Assembly: GCF_018919145.1 (NCBI RefSeq)
Contig: NZ_JAHLQJ010000002.1
Location: 124,001 to 188,000 of the forward strand
Length of the DNA: 64,000 nt
From: Paenibacillus brevis
GTDB taxonomy: Bacteria; Bacillota; Bacilli; Paenibacillales; Paenibacillaceae
Reading direction: 5' to 3'
The notes beneath the pieces were generated by a model. That model saw only the letters and a program-made list of their open reading frames with translations, did no database searches and was not told the DNA's origin. Below are positions 36,406 through 44,787 of the stretch, one piece after another (the first letter of the stretch is position 1; the number at the start of each line of letters is the position of its first letter). The translations under genes and the position numbers were made by a program.

Positions 36406-38523
36406 ATGGCACAGAACCTGGTCATTGTAGAAAACGGACTTCATCTTGTCATTGAAATTACAGATCAGCTTGATGTACGGCTGCTTCATTTTGGCTCGAC
36501 GCCTTACCAGGCCTCCTTTATCGAGGAGAAGCAAAGACCCGGCTTTCGGCTGATGGAGTTGCAGTTAACCGGCGAAGACCGGGATGAATACCATGGGCGT
36601 ACCCATCGGGCTTCTTATCCCGGATTGCGGATGAAATACGCAAGTCATGAGGATAACCGAAACGGCATGGGACGTAGACTGGCTATCACTTTAGCCGATG
36701 ATGAAACAGGCTTGAAGGCGATTCAACATTTTCAATTTCTTGATGGCATCGGCATGCTGCGCTCATGGGTGGATCTGGTACATGAGGGCAAGGAGCCGGT
36801 AGGGGTAGAGTATGTGTCTTCATTTGCGCTCACGGGTGTTGATAAAGAGGGCGTGCTCTCCCGCGATGAGAAATTAAGGCTCTTTATTCCGCACACCGGC
36901 TGGCAGAGCGAGCTGCAATGGCGGTCTTACAGTCTTCCTGAGCTGGGGCTGTCTCATGTAACGGACCGGTCCTCCAAACGGATTGCTTGCAGCAATACAG
37001 GCTCGTGGTCAGCTGCCGAGCATATTCCGATGGCCGTGCTGGAAAATCAAGAAGCCGAGAGCACGCTGGTATGGCAGATTGAGCACAATGGATCCTGGCA
37101 CTGGGAGATGTTCGACCAATTCGATTATGTCACCCTGCTGATCAGCGGGCCGACCGAGCACGATAATCAATGGTGGAAGCAGCTTAAGCCAGGTGAGAGC
37201 TTCTCCAGCATCCCTGTCGCGGTAGGGGCGGCGAATGGAGGCTTTGAGCAGGCGATTGGGGAATTGACCCGCTATCGCCGCGCCATTCGCCGGCCGAATG
37301 AGGATAATCGCAAGCTGCAGATTATTTTTAATGATTATATGAATTGCCTGTGGGGAAGTCCTACGACGGCCAAGTTGCTGCCTTTAATCGACGCGGCTTC
37401 TGAGGTAGGCAGCGAATACTTCTGCATTGACGCCGGCTGGTATGCGCCGGGTGAATGGTGGAGCGGCGTTGGCGAGTGGCTGCCATCGGAGGAGCGCTTC
37501 CCGGAAGGGATCAAGTATGTGCTCGACTACATCCGCGGCAAGGGAATGGTTCCCGGTCTCTGGCTGGAGCTGGAGGTCATGGGGATCCATAGTCCGAAGC
37601 TGAAGGACACCGATGACAGCTGGTTCTTCATGCGGCATGGCAAGCGGGTGATGGACCGCAGCCGCTACCAGCTGGACTACAGCAATCCGAAGGTTGCCGC
37701 GTATGCCACGGAAGTCATTCGCCGGTTGGTGGAGGATTACGGCGTCGGCTATATCAAGATGGACTATAATATCAATGCCGGTATCGGTACAGAACGGGAA
37801 TCGGACAGCTTCGGAGACGGGCTGCTTCGTCATAACCGGGCTTACCTGGCTTGGCTGGATGGCATTTTTGCCAAATATCCGGCTCTGGTGATCGAGAATT
37901 GCTCCAGCGGCGGAATGCGGATGGATTACGCCATGCTTAGCCGATATAGCATTCAATCCACCAGTGATCAGGAGAACTATGTGAATTATGCGGCGATTGC
38001 GGCCACGGCCCCATCTGCATTGACACCCGAGCAAGCGGCGGTATGGTCTTATCCGCTTCAGGAAGGTGATGATGAAGAAGTCGTCTTCAACATGGTTAAC
38101 GCCTTGCTGCTGCGTGTGCATCAGAGCGGGCACCTTGCGGAATTGAATCCTAGACGCAAGGAACTCGTGAAGGAAGGTCTCGATTACTACAAGACCATCC
38201 GGTCTGAGATTCCCGAGGCCCTTCCGTTCTGGCCATGGGGGCTGCCGACACAGCAGGATGAATGGATTGCCATGGGGCTTCGTGCAGATGGGCGGCAGTT
38301 TATTGCGGTGTGGCGAGCCCGTGATACGGACGGTAATGGAGATCAACCTGCAGCGCGCGTGCTGGACCTGCCGGATCTGATTGGGAGGAAGGTCAACGTC
38401 CAATGTGCTTATCCGTTGAATTTTGCTGGTGAACATGCCTGGGATGCGGCAGAGGGCAAGCTTTCGGTTACCCTTCCGGCAGCAAGAACAGCGAGACTTT
38501 TCGAGATACGGATTGAAGAATAA
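36406..38523 (+). CDS. GH36 alpha-galactosidase
   Basis: 705 residues from ATG at 36406, with GGCGGGTG upstream; the in-frame ATG at 36349 lies inside the terminator stem and is unlikely. An N-terminal beta-sandwich is followed by the catalytic barrel with FCIDAGWYAPGEWW, nucleophile Asp453 in YIKMDYNIN and acid/base Asp521 in STSDQENY, with NCSSGGMR between. No signal peptide, so imported raffinose- or melibiose-type sugars are probably split in the cytoplasm. It is the last gene of the locus. Confidence 0.94.
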   Translation: MAQNLVIVENGLHLVIEITDQLDVRLLHFGSTPYQASFIEEKQRPGFRLMELQLTGEDRDEYHGRTHRASYPGLRMKYASHEDNRNGMGRRLAITLADDETGLKAIQHFQFLDGIGMLRSWVDLVHEGKEPVGVEYVSSFALTGVDKEGVLSRDEKLRLFIPHTGWQSELQWRSYSLPELGLSHVTDRSSKRIACSNTGSWSAAEHIPMAVLENQEAESTLVWQIEHNGSWHWEMFDQFDYVTLLISGPTEHDNQWWKQLKPGESFSSIPVAVGAANGGFEQAIGELTRYRRAIRRPNEDNRKLQIIFNDYMNCLWGSPTTAKLLPLIDAASEVGSEYFCIDAGWYAPGEWWSGVGEWLPSEERFPEGIKYVLDYIRGKGMVPGLWLELEVMGIHSPKLKDTDDSWFFMRHGKRVMDRSRYQLDYSNPKVAAYATEVIRRLVEDYGVGYIKMDYNINAGIGTERESDSFGDGLLRHNRAYLAWLDGIFAKYPALVIENCSSGGMRMDYAMLSRYSIQSTSDQENYVNYAAIAATAPSALTPEQAAVWSYPLQEGDDEEVVFNMVNALLLRVHQSGHLAELNPRRKELVKEGLDYYKTIRSEIPEALPFWPWGLPTQQDEWIAMGLRADGRQFIAVWRARDTDGNGDQPAARVLDLPDLIGRKVNVQCAYPLNFAGEHAWDAAEGKLSVTLPAARTARLFEIRIEE

Positions 38524-38545
38524 CCGCATATATCTATGGTCTTTT

Positions 38546-38590
38546 AAGGCTGGTTCGTGAACAGTTTTCGACTGTTTGCGGACCAGCCTT
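38546..38590 (+). terminator. Terminator after the alpha-galactosidase gene
   Basis: AAGGCTGGTTCGTGAACAGT and ACTGTTTGCGGACCAGCCTT form a 20-bp stem with wobble pairs, followed by CTGTTTGTTT. Confidence 0.8.
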
Positions 38591-38610
38591 CTGTTTGTTT
38601 GCTTAATTCC

Positions 38611-38639
38611 TTGACGAAGATAGGGGATAGAAGGACAAT
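38611..38639 (+). promoter_or_regulatory. Promoter of the purine permease gene
   Basis: TTGACG (38611-38616), 17 bp, GACAAT (38634-38639). The leader of about 45 bases is too short for a purine riboswitch aptamer plus expression platform. Confidence 0.6.
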
Positions 38640-38690
38640 ACAATAGTTCGACATCTTTTTTGTGACATGATGAAGGGAGATTTATGTTCG

Positions 38691-39980
38691 ATGAAAAAGT
38701 TTTTTAAATTGGAGCAGCATGGGACCAGCGTGAAAACGGAGCTGCTGGCCGGGCTTACCACCTTTCTGGCGATGGCCTATATTCTTGTCGTTAATCCGGC
38801 TGTTCTATCGGCCGCAGGCATTCCGTTCGATCAAGTGTTTATGGCCACGGTGATTTCCGCTGTCATAGGCACTCTGTTTATGGCGCTGTTCGCGAACCAC
38901 CCGATTGCGATTGCTCCGGGGATGGGTTTGAATGCTTACTTCACAAGCGTCGTAGCGACGACCGGCTTATCCTATCAGGTTGTCCTGGGAACAGTCTTTC
39001 TGGCGGGACTGCTGTTCCTGCTGCTCAGTCTGACCTCTCTGCGCGAAGCGCTGATCCGGGCGATTCCGGACAGCCTTAAATATGGAATTACCGGCGGAAT
39101 CGGTTTGTTTATTGCTTTCCTGGGTTTAAAAATGTCAGGCATTGTGGTAGCAAACCCCGACAATCTGGTTACATTCGGCGACCTGCACCGTTCAGTCACA
39201 TTGCTGACGATTCTGGGTCTATTCATCACTTTGATTTTAATGGCTCGCCGGATTCCGGGAGCTTTGTTCATCGGGATGGCGATTACTGCATTGATCGGCT
39301 ACTTCACCGGTCAGCTGCATTTTGACGGCTTCTTCTCTGCGCCGCCGCTCCCTGTCTTCTTTGATATGGATTTGCCGGGCGTATTTTCGCAAGGGCTCTA
39401 CACCACGGTATTTGCCTTCCTGCTCGTAACTCTGTTTGATACCACCGGGACATTGATCGGCGTTGCCGAACAAACCGGTGCGATGAAGAATGGCGAGCTG
39501 CCGCGTGCGAAGTCGGCTCTGCTGGCGGATGCAACCGCAACGACGATCGGTTCCATGTTCGGCACGAGTCCTACCACCGCCTATATCGAATCGACCACAG
39601 GCGTTGCAGCAGGCGGGCGTACCGGGCTTACCTCTCTGGTCGTCGGCTGCTTGTTTGCCCTGTCTATCTTCGTCTCGCCGCTCGTCGGTGCCATTTCCTC
39701 GCTTTCCGCCATAACCGCGCCTGCGCTCATTATTGTAGGATGCTTCATGATGGAAGGCCTGGCAAGAATCCAATGGAAAGTCTTCGATGAGGCTTTCCCT
39801 GCGTTCGCTATCATGCTGATGATGCCGCTCACTGCCAGCATCGCTACGGGGATCGCAGTCGGATTCATTACTTATCCTGTGATGAAGTTTGTCAGCGGCA
39901 AGGGCCGCGAGGTGCATCCGCTGCTCTATATCTTTGGTCTTATTTTCGTGATTCAGCTCGTGTTCTTCCCGGCTCATTAA
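38691..39980 (+). CDS. AzgA-type purine (guanine/hypoxanthine) permease
   Basis: 429 residues from ATG at 38691 (AAGGGAGA ten bases upstream; an earlier in-frame ATG at 38667 has no RBS). About 12-13 helices. It carries the AzgA/PbuG signatures TFLAMAYILVVNP, PIAIAPGMGLNAYF, LFDTTGTLIGVAEQTG and FGTSPTTAYIESTTGVAAGGRTG. Members import adenine, guanine or hypoxanthine with protons. It is monocistronic, unrelated to the flanking sugar genes. Confidence 0.93.
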   Translation: MKKFFKLEQHGTSVKTELLAGLTTFLAMAYILVVNPAVLSAAGIPFDQVFMATVISAVIGTLFMALFANHPIAIAPGMGLNAYFTSVVATTGLSYQVVLGTVFLAGLLFLLLSLTSLREALIRAIPDSLKYGITGGIGLFIAFLGLKMSGIVVANPDNLVTFGDLHRSVTLLTILGLFITLILMARRIPGALFIGMAITALIGYFTGQLHFDGFFSAPPLPVFFDMDLPGVFSQGLYTTVFAFLLVTLFDTTGTLIGVAEQTGAMKNGELPRAKSALLADATATTIGSMFGTSPTTAYIESTTGVAAGGRTGLTSLVVGCLFALSIFVSPLVGAISSLSAITAPALIIVGCFMMEGLARIQWKVFDEAFPAFAIMLMMPLTASIATGIAVGFITYPVMKFVSGKGREVHPLLYIFGLIFVIQLVFFPAH

Positions 39981-40185
39981 GCCGCTGAGCGCCGTAGTAT
40001 CCGGTAGAAATAAAGAATTTATTGTTACCAGGTCTTAACCTCGCTGTGACCTATTTCCGGTTTTTTCATTATATAATGAAGGTAAGATATAACCTCCGGT
40101 GTTTGAAATTCCGGAAAATGGTTATTTATTCTTATCATGTCATGGTGATTTTGAAATTGCCGGAGACTGGAAAGGCGGGGTTAAG

Positions 40186-40719
40186 ATGAAAAAAAGGTTA
40201 AGTGTCGTGCTCGCTCTGTTCCTTGTTGTCGTGATGTCTTCGTTGGTTACGTCGAGTTCGGGCGCTGCAGATCGTAAAGACAGCTCTGCCCGCCCAGCCA
40301 TTCGGGATGGACAAGAACTTACCGTATATATAGACCAGTTGAACCTGACGGATGAGGGAAGCGGCGAGATCGTCGTAGACCCGGTTCAATGGTATACAGG
40401 GGAAGAGGCGAAGGCTGAATTCGCCAAATACGAGCCTGATGCAGGAATTGACGGACCGCCGGACGGTTACTTTATTGTCAATGAGAGCGAGCTCTTGCTG
40501 CCACTGGCCGTGGCGGAGGACGCTGTAGTGATTATGCAGGTGTATGACCGGACCGGAGATTTTGCCGATGTCGGCATTCAGTGGAATGAACGCATTTCGT
40601 TGTCGAAGCTGGACACCTTGCTTCACCATACCGATATAGTGGATGTCCGCGATTTTCCGTATCATTTGACGATCGAGGATGGGAAGGTTACTAAGATTGT
40701 CCAACAATATATCCCTTAG
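40186..40719 (+). CDS. Secreted protein of unknown function
   Basis: 177 residues from ATG at 40186, with AGGCGGGG upstream. A clear signal peptide (MKKRLSVVLALFLVVVMSS) may be cleaved after SSSGAA. The mature part is acidic, with a beta-strand-like pattern and no cysteine (ELTVYIDQLNLTDEG, DPVQWYTGEEAKAEF, YHLTIEDGKVTKIVQQYIP). The final motif resembles proteins whose last strand reports an ion or pH dependent value, but I do not recognise a family. The stop codon is immediately followed by the repeat cluster. Confidence 0.8.
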   Translation: MKKRLSVVLALFLVVVMSSLVTSSSGAADRKDSSARPAIRDGQELTVYIDQLNLTDEGSGEIVVDPVQWYTGEEAKAEFAKYEPDAGIDGPPDGYFIVNESELLLPLAVAEDAVVIMQVYDRTGDFADVGIQWNERISLSKLDTLLHHTDIVDVRDFPYHLTIEDGKVTKIVQQYIP

Positions 40720-41127
40720 AGGAAGTTCAAAAAACCGGCTTTTGATCACGAGGTATTTCGAGATGTTGATTCGACGTCGAATCTTGCGTTCACCCTCGAA
40801 GTCCGGTACTCATGTAGGCTTCTCCTACACTCCGTTCCTCCTTATTCGGGTTCACGCAAGCTTCTCGGTGCTGAAAAGCCGATTGTTTGAACACGTATTG
40901 TAAAGAGGAAGTTCAAAAATCGGCTTTTGATCACGAGGTATTTCGAGATGTTGATTCGACGTCGAATCTTGCGTTCACCCTCGAAGTCCGGTACTCATGT
41001 AGGCTTCTCCTACACTCCGTTCCTCCTTCTTCGGGTTCACGCAAGCTTCTCGGTGCTGAAAAGCCGGTTGTTTGAACACGTATTGTAAAAGAGGAAGTTC
41101 AAAAATCGGCTTTTGATCACGAGGTAC
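40719..41127. repeat. Tandem 186-bp-period palindromic elements (2.2 copies)
   Basis: Copies start with GAGGAAGTTCAAAAA at 40719, 40905 and 41091; the third stops matching after GATCACGAGGTA near 41127. Each complete copy is bounded by inverted ends: GTTCAAAAAACCGGCTTTT (40725-40743) against AAAAGCCGATTGTTTGAAC (40874-40892), and 40911-40928 against 41059-41077. Inside are a perfect 16-bp palindrome GATTCGACGTCGAATC, a GTAGG-N5-CCTAC hairpin and a long imperfect pairing of CTTGCGTTCACCC with GGGTTCACGCAAG. The two copies are almost identical. No transposase is encoded; a non-autonomous mobile or structured element is likely. Confidence 0.95.
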
Positions 41128-41153
41128 CTTGAAGCTCACAGCAGCATTTTAAT

Positions 41154-41223
41154 ACTATATAGGTTGAACTATAAAACTACGTTGCCCTCAAAACGTAAAA
41201 TTTAATAGTTCAACTTATATAGT
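41154..41223. repeat. 70-bp near-perfect inverted repeat (compact repeat family member)
   Basis: The left arm ACTATATAGGTTGAACTAT and the right arm read on the other strand ACTATATAAGTTGAACTAT differ at one position; pairing continues inwards to about 30 bp per arm. The right arm with ACGTTGCCCTC matches the right ends at 28245-28327 and 29243-29457. Confidence 0.85.
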
Positions 41224-41229
41224 AACAAC

Positions 41230-41259
41230 AAAGACCTGGGGATTCGTCCCCAGGTCTTT
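41230..41259. terminator. Bidirectional terminator after the GntR gene
   Basis: AAAGACCTGGGGA and TCCCCAGGTCTTT form a perfect 13-bp stem with a TTCG tetraloop; it ends the minus-strand GntR gene. Confidence 0.85.
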
Positions 41260-41266
41260 TCTTTAT

Positions 41267-41995
41267 TTACTTTTTCGAAAAGTCTAAATAATATCTATAT
41301 TTCTTTCCAATGTAATAGCACTCAGTGTATTCATGAAATTGAGAAGCGGAAGAACTGGTGAAACGGACTCTTTTTAAGACGGGCTCATGCTTGGTCATTT
41401 TCAATATCCGCTGCAATTCGCTATTGGCGAGCATGGCCTCTACATACTCGCTTTCCTTATTCATAACGATATGAAACGTCTTCAAATACTCATAAAATGA
41501 CCCGTAATAATCCTTCGGAGACAGTGAAAAGCCTGGTCGGTAAGGGACGTATGTTTTGAAGTAAGCGAGGAAATCATCATCAGATCCCCTGATGCGAGTT
41601 AACAGGAGAACGTCTTCGCCTGGATTTATTTTTAAATACTTGGCGATTTGATAATCGGCTGGAATCCTTTTAACTTCCGCTTTCATTGTGATTAGGAGTT
41701 TTCCCTGTTCCAACAGCTCTTGAGTGAAGCTCTTGACCATGGTAAAGTAGTCCGCATTTTCTAGCGAGAAGCGATTGACGAAGGTTCCTTTTGCGCGTTT
41801 GCGAATCAATAGATTATCTCGCACCAACTCGTCAATTGCTTTTCTAATCGTGATACGGCTCGCATGATAAATGTCGCACAATTCCATTTCAGTGGGAATG
41901 CGTTGTCCTTCTACCCACTTTTCTGTCCGGATATTTTCTCTGAGAATATTGGCGATTTGAATATACAAGGGTTCGGAAGTCGTTTGCTGTTTCAT
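41267..41995 (-). CDS. GntR/HutC-family transcriptional regulator
   Basis: 242 residues from ATG at 41995, with AAGGAG eight bases upstream. The N-terminal winged helix (EPLYIQIANILRENIRTEKW, IPTEMELCDIYHASRITIRKAIDELV in pieces) is followed by a UTRA effector domain (TRIRGSDDDFLAYFKTYVP). It is divergent from the PMI-ROK-GH38 operon, which it probably represses until a sugar phosphate binds. A perfect 18-bp palindrome lies 20 bp upstream of its start. Confidence 0.92.
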   Translation of the reverse strand: MKQQTTSEPLYIQIANILRENIRTEKWVEGQRIPTEMELCDIYHASRITIRKAIDELVRDNLLIRKRAKGTFVNRFSLENADYFTMVKSFTQELLEQGKLLITMKAEVKRIPADYQIAKYLKINPGEDVLLLTRIRGSDDDFLAYFKTYVPYRPGFSLSPKDYYGSFYEYLKTFHIVMNKESEYVEAMLANSELQRILKMTKHEPVLKRVRFTSSSASQFHEYTECYYIGKKYRYYLDFSKK

Positions 41996-42014
41996 CTTCA
42001 GGCTCCTTTTTGTC

Positions 42015-42032
42015 CTATTGTTATAACAATAG
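42015..42032. promoter_or_regulatory. Perfect palindromic operator of the GntR regulator
   Basis: CTATTGTTATAACAATAG is self-complementary and contains TTGTTATAACAA, close to known GntR-family operators. A second palindrome CTTGATATCAAG is at 42042-42053. Confidence 0.7.
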
Positions 42033-42129
42033 AGGATAAGGCTTGATATCAAGGCTTTAAAAATAGACAAAAAACACGGTGTGAACATGTTATCGTGTAA
42101 GTGAAATACAAATCAAAGGGGATTGCAGA

Positions 42130-43860
42130 ATGAAATATGATTTCTATCCTGCCGTCAAGGTCAAGGGTGAACATCGAGCGTTCTTTCGTTATGATGTCAT
42201 TGTTCAACAAATAATGCAAGAAGTGAAAGCTAAAGGTCTTAATGTCATAACAATTGAAAATTATCCTGTCGTAGATGAGCAAGAGCTGCTTGAAAAATTG
42301 ATCCGGCCTTTGTCGCCGGACCTGGTCATTCATAGTGATGCTGTTTTTGTAGATGATGCATCGTTTGAGCAAATGATTGCGCGCAATTTGACGAGTGACC
42401 GCGTCTTTGGCGTGATGAGTAACCACTGCATGGAAGAGTTCGTTGATTCGGCTAAACTGGCAGCTGTTCAAAGGCAAATTGCCGGGGCGAGACCGGGTTT
42501 AGTTCTGATTTATGGTGTGGGCGCCAGCCTCGTTACAGCCCCGGACTTGTTGATTTATGCGGATTTATCACGCTGGGAAATTCAAACCCGATATCGATCG
42601 GGAAAATTCCCGAACTGGAAAGCACATAATGCCGGCGAGGATTGGCTGCAGATGGCCAAACGCGGTTATTTCTTTGAATGGCAAGTAGCAGACCGGCAGA
42701 AAAAAAGGGCTCTCTCCAGAGCTGATTATGTACTTGATACACATAAAGCCGAGCCGGTAATGCTGACCGCATCCAGTTATTTTAAGGCATTAGAAGAAGC
42801 TTCGAGACAACCCTTTTCACTTGTTCCGTTTTTTGACCCTGGTGTTTGGGGCGGACATTGGATGCAAGAGACGTTTGATTTTAGAAAAGAAGAAGTGAAC
42901 TTAGCTTGGTGCTTTAACGGTGTGCCTGAAGAAAATAGCTTGCTGCTGGACTTTGGTGAGGCAGCCTTTGAAACACCGGCAAACAATCTTATGTTCTTTA
43001 ACGGAGAAGAAGTGTTGGGCCCTCGTGTCTTCGGACGGTTTGGGGCGGAATTCCCAATTCGCTTTAATTTTCTGGATACCGTTGGGGGGCAAAATTTAAG
43101 CTTACAGGTTCATCCGAAATTGACCTATATCCAAGATACCTTCGGCGTACCTTACACCCAGGATGAAAGTTACTATGTTCTGCATGCTGGGGAAGGAGCG
43201 AATATATATCTGGGATTTAAAAACGGGACAGAAAAAGAAGCCGTTATGTCCGCGCTTAAGCGGGCAGAGGCTGGTGAAGAACCTTTTGATGATCAGCAAT
43301 TTATTTATCAACAACCGATCAACAAGCATGATCATTATCTAATTCCAGCAGGAACCATACATTCCAGCGGCGCAAATAGCGTTGTATTGGAAATCAGTTC
43401 AACACCCAATCGGTTCACGTTTAAACTATGGGATTGGGGGCGGGTTGATTTAGACGGCAAGCCGCGAGCTGTTCATTTGAATCATGGTGAACCCAATTTG
43501 GATATGCGCCGGGATGAAGAGTTTGTTAGGAGGGAATTGATTAATCAATTCGTTGTTGTTGCAGAAGGAGAAGGTTGGCAAGAAGAAAGAACTGGACTAC
43601 ACGAGTTGGAATGGATCGAAACACGGCGGCATACCTTTTCGCAGCCCGTCGATCATCTGAACCATCAAGGGGTCAATGTATTGAATTTAGTCGAGGGCGA
43701 GGAAGTAACGATTGAAAGCCTGGATGAATCATTTGCTCCTTTTGTGGTTCACTATGCTCAAACGGTGATTTTACCGGCAACGATTCAACGGTACCGCGTC
43801 ACACCAACGGGAAAATCGGCTGGGAAAACTTGCAGAACGATAAAAGCGTTTATTCGATAG
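42130..43860 (+). CDS. Class I mannose-6-phosphate isomerase-like protein with N-terminal extra domain
   Basis: 576 residues, much longer than the ~310-390 of usual ManA. Residues ~215-576 resemble type I phosphomannose isomerase: FFDPGVWGGHWMQ, metal-site SLQVHPKLTY, PAGTIHSSGANSVVLEIS. Residues 1-~200 are a separate domain (YGVGASLV, LLIYADLSRWEIQTRYR, KRGYFFEW) that I cannot assign; it looks somewhat like a nucleoside/phosphoribulokinase fold without a standard P-loop. It lies first in an operon with a ROK kinase and a mannosidase, so interconverting mannose- and fructose-6-phosphate is the likely role. Confidence 0.85.
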   Translation: MKYDFYPAVKVKGEHRAFFRYDVIVQQIMQEVKAKGLNVITIENYPVVDEQELLEKLIRPLSPDLVIHSDAVFVDDASFEQMIARNLTSDRVFGVMSNHCMEEFVDSAKLAAVQRQIAGARPGLVLIYGVGASLVTAPDLLIYADLSRWEIQTRYRSGKFPNWKAHNAGEDWLQMAKRGYFFEWQVADRQKKRALSRADYVLDTHKAEPVMLTASSYFKALEEASRQPFSLVPFFDPGVWGGHWMQETFDFRKEEVNLAWCFNGVPEENSLLLDFGEAAFETPANNLMFFNGEEVLGPRVFGRFGAEFPIRFNFLDTVGGQNLSLQVHPKLTYIQDTFGVPYTQDESYYVLHAGEGANIYLGFKNGTEKEAVMSALKRAEAGEEPFDDQQFIYQQPINKHDHYLIPAGTIHSSGANSVVLEISSTPNRFTFKLWDWGRVDLDGKPRAVHLNHGEPNLDMRRDEEFVRRELINQFVVVAEGEGWQEERTGLHELEWIETRRHTFSQPVDHLNHQGVNVLNLVEGEEVTIESLDESFAPFVVHYAQTVILPATIQRYRVTPTGKSAGKTCRTIKAFIR

Positions 43861-43875
43861 AAATCGAGGTGCAGG

Positions 43876-44787
43876 ATGAAACCATGTTATTTGTTGTTAG
43901 ATGTAGGGGGCACGGAGATCAAAATCAATGCATTGGCAGGCAACCAATGGCTTTATTCCAGCAGTCGCCATGTTCCCTCCTTTGCCAGCGAGACAAAATT
44001 GGTAATTTTGGAGCATTTGCAAAAACTACTGCTGGAAACCATTAAGGAAATCGAACAGCGAGGAGATCCGTTACAAGCGATCGGGTTTGCTTTTCCCGGA
44101 CCATTCGACTACGAAAACGGCATTAGCTTGATGAAGGATTTTAGAAAATACGACGCTCTTTATCTGGTAAATCTTAGACAATGCGTGCAAGAGTGGCTAA
44201 AGAATAGCGGGCGAGCGCAGGTGCCGGTTATTTTCGGGAATGATGCAAGATGCTTTGCGCTAGGGGAATATCATGCAAATTCATTTATTCAGAAGGGAAT
44301 CTATTTGACCTTGGGGACAGGCTGTGGTTCGACCTTTATTGAACATGGCTGTGTCGTTGGACACAGATACGGCTTGAATGCGGAAGGGATGCTGTATGAT
44401 ACACCATTTAAAGAAGGAGTACTGGATGAGTATCTTTCTGTCAATGGGTTGCGACAACTAGCAGAAGACAAGAACTATCCGTTTGACAACGGGAAGAAAT
44501 TAGCGGAATCTGCGTTGGACGGCGATAAGGAAGCGGCAGCCATTTTTCAAGCCTTTGGCCAGTTGCTCGGTGAGGGAATATCGTCATTCGCAGCAGTTTT
44601 TGAGCCGGAGGAAATTGTTTTTGGGGGTCAACTTAGCAAGAGCATGCCTTTATTCAAAGAATCGCTGCTTCAAGAGTTGCAACCTGTTCAGCCAAACGTC
44701 CGGGTGTCGGAGGATCCGGCGAAATCTACGCTAAAGGGCTTGTATAGGATTATTTTAGATCAGACAAGGGGAGAAGAAGATGTCTAA
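43876..44787 (+). CDS. ROK-family sugar kinase
   Basis: 303 residues. The ATP-binding phosphate-1 motif is LDVGGTEIKINAL; the sugar/catalytic region is FGNDARCFALGEY (Asp as base), then TLGTGCGSTFIEHG. The usual ROK zinc-binding CxCGxxGC motif is absent, as in some mannokinase/fructokinase-like members. It probably phosphorylates mannose released by the GH38-like enzyme. The start follows GAGGTGCAGG. It overlaps the next gene by 8 bp. Confidence 0.87.
   Translation: MKPCYLLLDVGGTEIKINALAGNQWLYSSSRHVPSFASETKLVILEHLQKLLLETIKEIEQRGDPLQAIGFAFPGPFDYENGISLMKDFRKYDALYLVNLRQCVQEWLKNSGRAQVPVIFGNDARCFALGEYHANSFIQKGIYLTLGTGCGSTFIEHGCVVGHRYGLNAEGMLYDTPFKEGVLDEYLSVNGLRQLAEDKNYPFDNGKKLAESALDGDKEAAAIFQAFGQLLGEGISSFAAVFEPEEIVFGGQLSKSMPLFKESLLQELQPVQPNVRVSEDPAKSTLKGLYRIILDQTRGEEDV

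Noticed and set aside
37384..38643. Long minus-strand open frame inside the alpha-galactosidase gene
   Set aside because: It is antisense to a well-supported GH36 gene and has low-complexity, non-protein-like composition; a shadow of GC-biased third positions.
38591..38690. Purine riboswitch before the AzgA-type permease
   Set aside because: The leader after the -10 is only about 45 bases and shows no three-way junction; too short.
39237..39977. Minus-strand open frame opposite the purine permease
   Set aside because: Highly charged Arg/Gly/Asp-rich shadow of a membrane protein gene; no start signal.
40719..41127. CRISPR-like repeats at the 186-bp elements
   Set aside because: Period is far too long, no unique spacers exist, and copies are near-identical end to end.
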